NCBI GenBank assembly: GCA_014378805.1 | Contig: JACMMY010000073.1 | Location: 1 to 12,590 of the forward strand | DNA: 12,590 nt | Origin: Moraxellaceae bacterium | GTDB lineage: Bacteria > Pseudomonadota > Gammaproteobacteria > Pseudomonadales > Moraxellaceae | Direction: 5' to 3' | Shown: one piece after another, positions 1 through 6,295 of the stretch | Layout: every line of letters begins with the position of its first letter | Position numbering within the stretch: the first letter of the stretch is position 1 | Notes under the pieces: model-generated | What the model was told of the DNA's origin: nothing | What the model saw: the letters and a program-made list of their open reading frames with translations, nothing else | Database searches by the model: none | Translations under genes and position numbers: made by a program

Positions 1-326
1 AGATCGGCATCGGTTGCGATTTGATCGAGGATGGCAAAACGTTGGTCGTCATTTAAGAAGAAGTTGATAAATCCAGGGCCTGCGATTTCGACTTTTAGGA
101 TGTCATCGTGTACGGGCAGTGCGCCGACGATTTTTTCAGCTAAATCACGTGGTTTTGCACCTGCTGCTTTTGCTGCGAGCATGGCGATGTTGGACGCGAA
201 GTCACCGTGGTTGCGATCTTTGGTGCGACTTAGGCTGCTTTTGTCTTGCCAATCAGCAGGCAAAGTCCCGTCAGTTTTGAGTTGGGTGATAGCGATTTCA
301 AGGGCAGACTGGATAGCAGGATTCAT
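1..326 (-). CDS. argS: Arginyl-tRNA synthetase, N-terminal part (cut by window edge)
   Basis: The reverse strand from the ATG at 326 reads 108 codons without a stop and runs off the window start. The protein begins MNPAIQSALEIAITQL and carries two blocks typical of the ArgS N-terminal (Add-1, tRNA D-loop recognising) domain: SRTKDRNHGDFASNIAML at about residues 33-50 and EIAGPGFINFFL at about 80-91. ArgS charges tRNA-Arg with arginine in the cytoplasm. The catalytic HIGH-like motif normally lies further on, outside the window. The family is usually about 550-600 residues, so roughly a fifth is present. I see no strong Shine-Dalgarno before the ATG, but the family N-terminus fits this start. 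It is the last of a run of minus-strand genes and is separated from the next gene upstream by about 170 bases with a hairpin. Confidence 0.93.
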   Translation of the reverse strand, partial: MNPAIQSALEIAITQLKTDGTLPADWQDKSSLSRTKDRNHGDFASNIAMLAAKAAGAKPRDLAEKIVGALPVHDDILKVEIAGPGFINFFLNDDQRFAILDQIATDAD

Positions 327-465
327 GGCTTTAGCTTAGTGATGCGGCAAAACGAGTAATATAGCAGAGCACGCCTGTACAACAAATGCTTATTGGTCGT
401 TTTTGTTAGACAAGTTTGTGAAGGTGATGGGAAGGTTTTAGTTTTATTCTTGTGAATACAAATAG

Positions 466-488
466 AGGATGGGCTAAAAGTCCATCCT
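466..488 (-). terminator. Possible terminator hairpin after the 497-955 gene
   Basis: AGGATGG (466-472) and CCATCCT (482-488) form a perfect 7-bp stem, extendable by a G-T pair, with a loop of about 9 bases. It begins 9 bases past the stop codon of the minus-strand gene at 497-955. Read on the minus strand the stem is followed by CTATTTGTATTC, only a weak U-rich run, so intrinsic termination is plausible but not clear. It would separate the accessory genes from argS. Confidence 0.45.
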
Positions 489-496
489 TGCTTATT

Positions 497-955
497 TTAT
501 TCGGAATAAGCTGCTATGAATCTTTCAGGATTAGTACTAATTAATTCTGTAATATTTTTACAAGTATCTGGCGAGAGATTCATCTTATTTGTGAAGGTAT
601 CAATATGAGACATATTTGAATTTATTGTTTCTAAATCGGCAGGTTTTTGAAACTTAGAGTTTAGTTTTATAAAGTCTATTTCGGAATACGTAACGCCAAG
701 GCTTTTACAAATATCTCTCGCCCTTAAAATTTTTTGTGCTTCAGTTTCATTGTTTTTTGGAAAAACTTTTACTAAATCGCGTAATTTTAATGAGATAAAT
801 AAAACTTTTACATAATCGTATTCTTGTTTTGAATGAACGGATACAGGTGTTAAATAATTACCAAATTTCTTTTTATCTTCAGTGCTTAGCTCAGCATGTA
901 GAATAGGTGAAATACATAAAAATAAAAGAAAAATTTTGGTCTTAAGAAATTTCAT
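497..955 (-). CDS. Hypothetical small exported protein (152 aa), AT-rich gene
   Basis: I do not recognise this family. The product begins with a classical signal peptide: a basic start MKFLKTK, a hydrophobic core and a likely cleavage site after the Ala of ILHA near residue 20. The mature part of about 130 residues is hydrophilic, rich in Lys, Asn, Ser and Thr, with two Cys (in DICKSL and DTCKNI) that could form a disulfide after export; no membrane segment follows. I chose the ATG at 955 because AGGA lies 7 bases upstream and the signal peptide starts there; an in-frame codon at 979 adds eight residues that would spoil the signal. Base composition is much lower in GC than in the znu and atp genes (28% by hand count in 541-600). 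It lies about 140 bases after the DUF2971 gene on the same strand. The coding call is good; function unknown. Confidence 0.72.
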   Translation of the reverse strand: MKFLKTKIFLLFLCISPILHAELSTEDKKKFGNYLTPVSVHSKQEYDYVKVLFISLKLRDLVKVFPKNNETEAQKILRARDICKSLGVTYSEIDFIKLNSKFQKPADLETINSNMSHIDTFTNKMNLSPDTCKNITELISTNPERFIAAYSE

Positions 956-1034
956 ATGTTTTCCTAATGCAAAAATCACATGGCTTTTGCTGTTTTATGT
1001 AATTTGTAAAATATGTCAATCAAGATATGAAGGC

Positions 1035-1047
1035 TGGGTTGAACCCA
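1035..1047. repeat. 13-bp palindrome in the spacer between the two accessory genes
   Basis: TGGGTTGAACCCA is a perfect 6+1+6 palindrome. It lies between the stop of the DUF2971 gene and the start of the small exported-protein gene. The single-base centre makes it a poor RNA hairpin, so it looks more like a protein-binding palindrome or a collapsed remnant of a longer inverted repeat. No U-run follows on either strand. Confidence 0.4.
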
Positions 1048-1095
1048 TCGCAGATAGTCAATATCCCATTGAAGATTAGTAAAGTCTACACTACA

Positions 1096-1977
1096 TTAGG
1101 TGATGTCAATAAGGTTCCGTTTGGTTTCACCTGACTTTGAAGTAAGACGATAAAGTTTGCAGTTTTTATAATTACTTTTGATGTGATGAGTCGCTATAGC
1201 TTCGGTCTCAGGGGTTGCTTTACAACCAAGCGTAATAGATTCAAGCTCTTCAGAATAAAAAAAATAGTCCTTAAATTGAGCATCATTTTCATCTTGGCGC
1301 CAAGTAACAGCTCGCCATTCTTGTTCATATTGCCAAGATGATTTCTTGGTGTAACAAACAGCGTTAATTGTTGCATCCAAAAGTTCTTTATTATGTCCAT
1401 ACAGTAGAAAATCTATACCAGAGCCTACTATTGGAGGATGTTCAGAATAGTTGACTTTCTTTGCGGCAAGAAACGGGGTTGATAAATCCTCGATATGCTT
1501 AAATCCAAGAACGCAGCCTTTATGATTATTAGCATAATGTGCCCACATCGCATCGTTACTAAAATCTGTAGTAACGCAGATAATACGAGCACTAGACATG
1601 AAGTCTAGATTGAAGAAATCTCGTAAACCTTCTGCAATGTGTTTGTCGGATTCGCCAATTTGAGATGTTAAGGCGTTGATAATTTCAGATTCAGAAATAT
1701 TTTTATTTAATAGTTCCCTTATAAGAACCAGCAGCATACTAGACTGTTGTGAAAGAAGGGATTTATTAATATTTAGCTTCCCACGAGCAGCACCAATTAG
1801 CAATTCTATCCATGACTTTGTTGCGGTAACTACAGTGGGTTCAAACCGTGGCATGCGTTGAAATTCCGCAGGGTCATTGAATGAAAGTGGGCTAGACCAT
1901 CGTAATCGTGAGCTTTCTAGTACAATTTTGGCTGTATCTGGCGATAAATATTTATAAAATATTTCAGGATGGCTCAT
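1096..1977 (-). CDS. DUF2971-family protein (293 aa)
   Basis: The sequence has the recurring blocks of the DUF2971 family as I know it: an N-terminal FYKYLSP (7-13) followed by LRWSSPLSFNDPAEF (25-39); a central RIICVTTDFSNDAMWAHYAN (131-150) leading into NHKGCVLGFK (151-160); and SSWQYEQEWR (213-222). No signal peptide or membrane segment is visible, so it should be cytoplasmic. The family has no settled biochemical role that I can state; it occurs patchily in bacteria, often in accessory DNA. The ATG at 1977 has GAGGA four to five bases upstream. The gene begins 47 bases after the znuB stop on the same strand with no clear terminator between, so it may be read through from the zinc operon. 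It is AT-richer than znuB, which fits an acquired gene. The family call is firm, the function open. Confidence 0.85.
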   Translation of the reverse strand: MSHPEIFYKYLSPDTAKIVLESSRLRWSSPLSFNDPAEFQRMPRFEPTVVTATKSWIELLIGAARGKLNINKSLLSQQSSMLLVLIRELLNKNISESEIINALTSQIGESDKHIAEGLRDFFNLDFMSSARIICVTTDFSNDAMWAHYANNHKGCVLGFKHIEDLSTPFLAAKKVNYSEHPPIVGSGIDFLLYGHNKELLDATINAVCYTKKSSWQYEQEWRAVTWRQDENDAQFKDYFFYSEELESITLGCKATPETEAIATHHIKSNYKNCKLYRLTSKSGETKRNLIDIT

Positions 1978-2024
1978 AGTTCCTCATTGTGATCTTTAGT
2001 TGCTCATAATTTAGAGGGTTTTCA

Positions 2025-2840
2025 TTAAACAAACTGCTGGACACTGCGCTTAGCCTTAACCTTCTGCCCCAAAAACAACACCCCAAACACCAACGCCATC
2101 ACCAACACAATCGCCGCACCCGTTGCGATATTCAACCAAACGCTACCCCACAAACCACCAGCGATTCCCAGTTGAGCAAACAAGAACGCGAAACCGACCA
2201 TTTGATGTGGCGAACGCGCCCACAAACGAGCAGTCAACGCAGGAATCACCAGCAACGCGCCCATGAGCAATGTTCCCACCGCCTTCAACGCCAACACCGT
2301 AAATAACGCCAATACCAACATAAAAACCAAGCGCTGACCACTGGCATGAACGCCTTCACTGGCGGCCATATCGGTATCAATCGCGAGACGAAGTTGAAAC
2401 TTCCAGTTCCACGCTAGCACACCAACCCCAGCAATCGTTGCAATCAGCAAAATTGGCAAATCAGACCAATTAAGTGCTAACAAATCCCCGAACAAATAAC
2501 CAATCAATTCAGGACGTAACGCAGGCAATTGATTGACCAATAACAAGCCGCTACACAATAAGGCGGACGAACAAAGCGCGAGTAGGGCATCCATTGGCAA
2601 GCGTCGATCTTGAAACGCCCATAAAATCATGACCAAGAAACCTGAAACAGACAGCACGCCAACCCAAAAAGGCAATGCCAATAATCCCGCCAGTGCCACG
2701 CCGAGCAAGGTGCCATGCGCCAAGGTGTCGGCAAAGAAGGACATTCTGCGCCACAACATCAAGCAGCCGAGCGGCGCAGTCAGGAACACGAGTAATGCAC
2801 CCATCGTCCAAGCAGGGGCGAGTAAGCTGATGTAATCCAT
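2025..2840 (-). CDS. znuB: Zinc ABC transporter, membrane permease ZnuB
   Basis: An ABC-3 family permease of 271 residues, close to the usual 260-280. It forms the inner-membrane channel through which ZnuA-delivered zinc enters the cytoplasm, driven by ZnuC. Multiple hydrophobic segments span the length. Family blocks include RRMSFFADTLAHGTLLGVAL at 31-50, YLFGDLLAL at 115-123, DMAASEGV at 157-164 (the region expected to contact the ATPase) and AVGTLLMGALLVIPA at 187-201. The ATG at 2840 overlaps the znuC stop by one base (TAATG), with AGGG five bases upstream, so translation is probably coupled. It is the last zinc gene of the zur-znuC-znuB operon. The C-terminus KVKAKRSVQQFV is basic and probably cytoplasmic. 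Confidence 0.95.
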   Translation of the reverse strand: MDYISLLAPAWTMGALLVFLTAPLGCLMLWRRMSFFADTLAHGTLLGVALAGLLALPFWVGVLSVSGFLVMILWAFQDRRLPMDALLALCSSALLCSGLLLVNQLPALRPELIGYLFGDLLALNWSDLPILLIATIAGVGVLAWNWKFQLRLAIDTDMAASEGVHASGQRLVFMLVLALFTVLALKAVGTLLMGALLVIPALTARLWARSPHQMVGFAFLFAQLGIAGGLWGSVWLNIATGAAIVLVMALVFGVLFLGQKVKAKRSVQQFV

Positions 2841-3706
2841 TAGTGCCCTGCCTCGTTTGTGTCTTTTGATGTTGGCTCTAATAAGTCGATGGCGACTTCA
2901 GGATGAATATGCGGCGTGGCATTCATGTGGTGATGATCGTGATGTAAATCCTCATGGCGACAATGGTCATGATGATGCTCATACGGCACACGCGCAGTAC
3001 CAAAAATCGCTTGATAAGCAGGATCTTGCAACACACTGGCAGGCGTGCCGCTACAACAAATATGATGATTCAGACAAATAACCCGTTGCGTGCCCTGCAT
3101 CACCCACTGTAAATCATGCGACACCATCAGCACCGCGCAGCCATAACGGTCTGGCAGCGTGCGCACATAGGCATACAGCTCTTCTTCCGAGTGAATATCC
3201 AAACCTTGCATCGGCTCATCCAGCACCAACAAATTCGGTCGAATCAATAATGCTCGTGCCAATAAAACCCGTTGCCGTTCACCGCCCGATAAATCTTGAA
3301 CATCACGATTGAGTAAGTTCGCTGAACCTGTGTCTTCCAAAATTTGATTACGAAAATCAGGCGTCGTGCGAATCAGATCAAATAAATCACGCACCCGCAG
3401 CGGCATGCTTCTCGATAAATGAAAACGTTGCGGCACATAGCCAATTTTTAAATCGCCATGCACTTGTCTCGTGCCACTGTTGATTTTTTGCAGTCCTAAG
3501 ACCACTTTAACCAATGTCGATTTTCCTGCACCATTTGGACCAATTAAGCTGACAATTTCGCGTGGCGCGAGCGTGAGTGAGACTTTATTAAGCGCCACGC
3601 GCTGATCAAACAGCACTGACACCTGATCGATTTCAATCAGTGGCTGCGCTGACGGTGCTGGCGATGCGGGAATAAAGCTGTAACGTGGCGCAACAGTGGT
3701 ATTCAT
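2840..3706 (-). CDS. znuC: Zinc ABC transporter, ATPase ZnuC, with His-rich C-terminal tail
   Basis: The ATPase that powers zinc import through ZnuB at the inner face of the inner membrane. Visible parts: Walker A GPNGAGKST (56-64), signature LSGGERQR (139-146), Walker B LLVLDEP (159-165) and the switch His in MVSHDL (H197). At 288 residues it is longer than a bare ABC domain. About 22 residues precede the ABC core, and after residue 243 comes a tail with 12 His and one Cys between 244 and 268 (runs HHHDH, HHDHHH, HIH), then an acidic end. Such His-rich ends are known on some ZnuC proteins and probably bind zinc, though that role is inferred. The start overlaps the zur stop as ATGA with AGGTG six bases upstream, so the two are translationally coupled. 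Transcription should be repressed by Zur when zinc is plentiful. Confidence 0.96.
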   Translation of the reverse strand: MNTTVAPRYSFIPASPAPSAQPLIEIDQVSVLFDQRVALNKVSLTLAPREIVSLIGPNGAGKSTLVKVVLGLQKINSGTRQVHGDLKIGYVPQRFHLSRSMPLRVRDLFDLIRTTPDFRNQILEDTGSANLLNRDVQDLSGGERQRVLLARALLIRPNLLVLDEPMQGLDIHSEEELYAYVRTLPDRYGCAVLMVSHDLQWVMQGTQRVICLNHHICCSGTPASVLQDPAYQAIFGTARVPYEHHHDHCRHEDLHHDHHHMNATPHIHPEVAIDLLEPTSKDTNEAGH

Positions 3707-4356
3707 AATTGCACCTTGGTTTTTCTCGGTTTTTTAAGAGTTGTTTCTTTTGATCTGGGTGTATCGGATTGCGTCGAGGCAGCATTCTCTGCAAACTCAG
3801 TTTTTTGGCAAGACACACACAAACCAGCGACTTCTATAGTCGTCTGTTGTGGCAAGAAACCACCTTGCTTTGCGAGAGATTCTAAAACATGTTGTAAATC
3901 ATGTGATTCTGCTTCATCGACCCGATGGCAGCGCGTACAAATGAGGAATGCCGCTTGATGTCCATAACGCGGATGGCAGCAAGGCACAAAGGCATTAATA
4001 GACGTGAGACGATGAATAAAACCTTGTTCGAGCAAGAAATCCAATGAGCGATAAACGGTCGGCGGTGCAGGCGGACGCCCTTGATGCGCCATTTTTGCCA
4101 GTAAATCATAAGCGCCAACAGGTTGTGCGGCTTGCAGAATGAGCGTCAGCACATCACTCCGCAGCGCAGTCCAGCGCACACCACGACGTTGACATTCCAG
4201 CTCTGCATCCGCGATACGCTTGGCAATCGAGTGAGTATGCGTATCGTGTACACAATTTTCATGACTATGATTCGCAATACTGTGGTCATGCTGATGATGC
4301 GTATATTGGCAATGCGTCGCATCATGCGTTGATATGATTGGGGTGTATTTATTCAT
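3703..4356 (-). CDS. zur: Zinc uptake regulator Zur (Fur family) with His-rich N-terminal extension
   Basis: A Fur-family zinc-sensing repressor. The winged-helix DNA-binding part lies at about 48-118, with the recognition-helix block PPAPPTVYRSLDFLLEQGFI at 95-114. The dimerisation part holds the structural zinc pairs C140-x2-C143 and C180-x2-C183, and a likely sensory site around C126-C127-H128, H133 and E148. A basic tail (KKPRKTK) ends it, as in E. coli Zur. It is 217 residues, against about 170 for E. coli Zur; the extra length is mainly an N-terminal segment (residues 1-45) with 11 His and 2 Cys. I chose the ATG at 4356 (AAGAG about 8 bases upstream) over an in-frame GTG at 4365 that has its purine run too close. 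It leads the zur-znuC-znuB operon and so is probably autoregulated from the site at 4469-4485. Confidence 0.93.
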   Translation of the reverse strand: MNKYTPIISTHDATHCQYTHHQHDHSIANHSHENCVHDTHTHSIAKRIADAELECQRRGVRWTALRSDVLTLILQAAQPVGAYDLLAKMAHQGRPPAPPTVYRSLDFLLEQGFIHRLTSINAFVPCCHPRYGHQAAFLICTRCHRVDEAESHDLQHVLESLAKQGGFLPQQTTIEVAGLCVSCQKTEFAENAASTQSDTPRSKETTLKKPRKTKVQL

Positions 4357-4468
4357 CTTTTTCACTCTTCATCATTCGTTCTTCATTGAAGACACGCCTA
4401 CAAGATTCGAATCACAATGAAGGATTATTGGCATTCGGAATGGTGCAGTGATCGTCTACGCAAAGTTA

Positions 4469-4485
4469 ATGTAATAGTGTAACAT
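4469..4485. promoter_or_regulatory. Zur operator between zur and znuA
   Basis: ATGTAATAGTGTAACAT is an imperfect palindrome: 12 of 16 non-central positions match its own reverse complement. It matches the enterobacterial Zur core ATGTTATAATATAACAT at 14 of 17 positions. It ends 35 bases before the znuA ATG and lies 113 bases from the zur ATG, the right place to block a znuA promoter. A possible znuA -10 is TATAAC at 4502-4507, which would put the -35 zone over the operator. With only one clear site in the 164-base divergent spacer, I infer that it serves both directions. Confidence 0.78.
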
Positions 4486-4520
4486 AATCGATCTATTTTG
4501 ATATAACGCTTGGCGCTCAC

Positions 4521-5369
4521 ATGTCTGCTCTGCATCGTCTCTTGGTTCTGGTCGCATTTAGCTGTGCAATCGTGTGTTTTTCAAGTGCACAGGCTGGGAC
4601 GTTGGTTGCAAGTACGCACCCTTTATATCTAATCGCCAAAGCAGTCACTGCAGGAATTGAGCAACCTGTGCTGTTGCTGCCGCCAGCGTCGAGTGGTCAT
4701 GATATTAATCTGCGTCCATCTGATCGTTTATTATTGAAACAGTCTGATTTTGTGATTTGGTTTGGACGCGACTACGAGGCGCCGCTCTACGATTTGCTTG
4801 AGAATCAGCGCAATGCGATTGCTTTATTCGATCTGAAAGCCTTTCATCGCTTACCTTTACGCGATGTTAAAGGACGAGCGATTCCACAGTCACTCGATCC
4901 TCATATTTGGTTGGATCCCTACAATGCGATTGGGATTGCCTATGCAATTGCGACAGTACGGGCTAAACAATTTCCGCGGTACGCCAGTCAATATATGCAA
5001 AATGCCAAGAATTTTAGTGTACGTTTACAGCATGTTGTTCGTGCTGAACAATCGCAAAAGCCACGCACATACTGGGCGTATCATGATGCCTATCATTACC
5101 TTGAGAAATCGTTAAATCTGCAATTTGCGGGCGCACTGACTGCTGATCCTGATTTACCGCCGAGTATGGGGCAGTTAATCTGGTTAAAACAACATCGCCC
5201 TCATGCTAATGCGGTGTGTCTGTTTGCCGAACGTCAGCCTAACTCCGCGTTAATGAGGAAGCTACAACCGATGGATTATTACCCGATTGATGAGGTGATG
5301 GCTGCATCTACGGATTTTATTCAAGGTTGGCAAGCACTTGCACAACGACTTGAACAGTGTGTGCAATAG
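4521..5369 (+). CDS. znuA: Zinc ABC transporter, periplasmic zinc-binding protein ZnuA
   Basis: The cluster A-I (ZnuA-like) solute-binding protein that captures zinc in the periplasm and hands it to ZnuB-ZnuC. A signal peptide spans residues 1-25, with cleavage likely after AQA. The three expected zinc-binding His are visible: H60 (SSGHDI), H128 (DPHIWLDP) and H188 (YHDAYHY); H33 sits in the usual STHPLY start. C233 and C280 fit the C-terminal disulfide known from E. coli ZnuA. At 282 residues it is a little short, because the His-rich acidic loop usually found between the first two ligands is absent. The usual DPLG near the C-terminus reads IDEVMA here, keeping the Asp (D257). No strong ribosome site precedes the ATG, but the signal peptide fixes the start. 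It is divergent from zur and should be Zur-repressed. Confidence 0.93.
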   Translation: MSALHRLLVLVAFSCAIVCFSSAQAGTLVASTHPLYLIAKAVTAGIEQPVLLLPPASSGHDINLRPSDRLLLKQSDFVIWFGRDYEAPLYDLLENQRNAIALFDLKAFHRLPLRDVKGRAIPQSLDPHIWLDPYNAIGIAYAIATVRAKQFPRYASQYMQNAKNFSVRLQHVVRAEQSQKPRTYWAYHDAYHYLEKSLNLQFAGALTADPDLPPSMGQLIWLKQHRPHANAVCLFAERQPNSALMRKLQPMDYYPIDEVMAASTDFIQGWQALAQRLEQCVQ

Positions 5370-5432
5370 TGTTTTGGTCATTAAAAACGCACGCGCATTT
5401 TAATAAAAAATCAATCATTTTCTTGCTCACCC

Positions 5433-5461
5433 TTGCAACAAACCCGTCACATCCCTATAAT
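5433..5461 (+). promoter_or_regulatory. Sigma-70 promoter of the ATP synthase operon
   Basis: TTGCAA (5433-5438; four of six match the -35 consensus) is followed by a 17-base spacer and a perfect TATAAT (5456-5461). Transcription would start near 5468, leaving a leader of about 80 bases before atpI. It lies 63 bases after the znuA stop, so the operon has its own promoter and does not depend on zinc control. This is the strongest promoter-like match I found in the window. Confidence 0.75.
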
Positions 5462-5476
5462 GATCGCGCCCCAATC

Positions 5477-5509
5477 TGGCGAAATTTTATCCAAATTGAT
5501 TTTTCGCCA
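5477..5509 (+). other. Leader hairpin in the atp mRNA
   Basis: TGGCGAAA (5477-5484) and TTTCGCCA (5502-5509) form a perfect 8-bp stem with a 17-base A/T-rich loop, starting about 10 bases after the predicted transcription start. No U-run follows, so it is not an intrinsic terminator. It could stabilise the 5' end of the transcript or bind a regulator; both are inference. Confidence 0.5.
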
Positions 5510-5546
5510 AAACTGAAAAGCTGCGCAGCGTGGATGTTGATTGAGA

Positions 5547-5933
5547 ATGAGTAAGCCTAGTCCTTTGATACAACATGATTTTCCTTTTGGTTTGGTTGTG
5601 GTTCAGGCGTGCGTTATTCCACTGATTGCGTTGTTGGGTTGGCAGTTGTCGGGTGTGCTGGTCGCAAAAAGTGCGGTCATTGGTGCGCTGATTGGTTGGT
5701 TGGGTAGTAGCTATGCGGCATGGAAATCGTTTCGATGTGGTGGTAATGGTCGGTTGATGCTGGTGGGATTTTACCAAGGCATGGCAGGCAAATTTATCAT
5801 CGTGATTGCTGGATTTTTTATCGTCTTTCGTACGGTGCATCCATTGTCAGCAGGGGCTTTGCTTGCTGGTTTTGCCGCAGTTCAAGCGATGTCATGGGTG
5901 TATCCCATGTGGCTTGGCAGATTTAAAAATTAA
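5547..5933 (+). CDS. atpI: ATP synthase subunit I (assembly helper AtpI)
   Basis: A small membrane protein of 128 residues with four hydrophobic segments (roughly 13-34, 38-57, 76-96 and 100-118), the layout of the AtpI/UncI family. The block GMAGKFIIVIAGF in the third segment is typical. AtpI is thought to help assemble the c-ring or to bring magnesium to the enzyme; it is not part of the finished complex and is weakly conserved. I chose the ATG at 5547; an in-frame TTG at 5541 adds two residues and cannot be excluded, since the purine run GAGA lies close to the ATG. It is the first gene of the atp operon and is followed by a long non-coding gap. Confidence 0.85.
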   Translation: MSKPSPLIQHDFPFGLVVVQACVIPLIALLGWQLSGVLVAKSAVIGALIGWLGSSYAAWKSFRCGGNGRLMLVGFYQGMAGKFIIVIAGFFIVFRTVHPLSAGALLAGFAAVQAMSWVYPMWLGRFKN

Positions 5934-6295
5934 TTGTAAAGCATGACTAATTTTGTTTTAAAGCGTTTTTTTCATTGAAATGTCTTTTAGATGACTGAAA
6001 ATGCGTTTGCTAATGCGGGTTGATGTATTAGCGTAGATTCATCGTCGTTTTATTTATTTTAGGTTTCTTTGGTCTGTCGTTTGCATTGTTTTGTTTGCTT
6101 AAAATAGAACGAATCTGCCAGAAATGTGAAATAAATCGACATTGCATGCGTGATAAATACCGACTCTAATGTGCGTCGTTTTTAGAATTTGCGTTGATAC
6201 AACGTTTAAGTAGGCTGGCTGGTCCGATTGATCATCAGATACATTACTGTTTTTGTTTTTAAATTTTTAACTTTAGTCTTTAATAGGTGTGCCCA
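5934..6295 (+). other. 362-base non-coding gap between atpI and atpB
   Basis: I find no convincing coding frame on either strand. The gap is T-rich and has two items worth naming. One is a possible promoter (6142-6170, listed separately). The other is CGTTG-ATA-CAACG at 6192-6204, a 5-bp-stem hairpin. The last 50 bases are U-rich in the RNA, ending in AGGTG seven bases before the atpB ATG. No terminator with a GC stem and U-run is seen, so read-through from atpI is expected. Confidence 0.55.
6142..6170 (+). promoter_or_regulatory. Weak candidate second promoter before atpB
   Basis: TTGCAT (6142-6147; only three of six match the -35 consensus), a 17-base spacer and TCTAAT (6165-6170; five of six match the -10). 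It would start an atpB transcript about 120 bases before its ATG and would explain the long gap. In an AT-rich stretch such a match can arise by chance. Confidence 0.27.

Noticed and set aside
31..339. 102-codon open frame on the plus strand at the window start
   Set aside because: It lies antisense to the clear argS reading frame, whose protein matches a known family; the plus frame resembles nothing.
882..1079. 65-codon plus-strand frame overlapping the exported-protein gene
   Set aside because: It overlaps the start of the minus-strand gene, has no ribosome site I can see, and its protein has no recognisable feature.
2941..3000. Low-complexity CAT/GAT-rich DNA as a microsatellite or CRISPR-like repeat
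   Set aside because: It is the coding sequence of the His-rich tail of ZnuC, with irregular His and Asp codons and no regular spacing.
4404..4413. GATTCGAATC palindrome in the zur leader as a second Zur operator
   Set aside because: It is a perfect 10-bp palindrome but does not resemble the Zur core; kept only as a possible site of unknown use.
5380..5404. Inverted repeat ATTAAAA / TTTTAAT after znuA as a terminator
   Set aside because: The 7-bp arms are all A/T with an 11-base loop, so the stem would be too weak; no proper U-run follows a GC stem.
6100..6105. TAAAAT as the -10 of a promoter before atpB
   Set aside because: No acceptable -35 lies 16-18 bases upstream (the sequence there is TCGTTT); TTTGCA is only 14 bases away.
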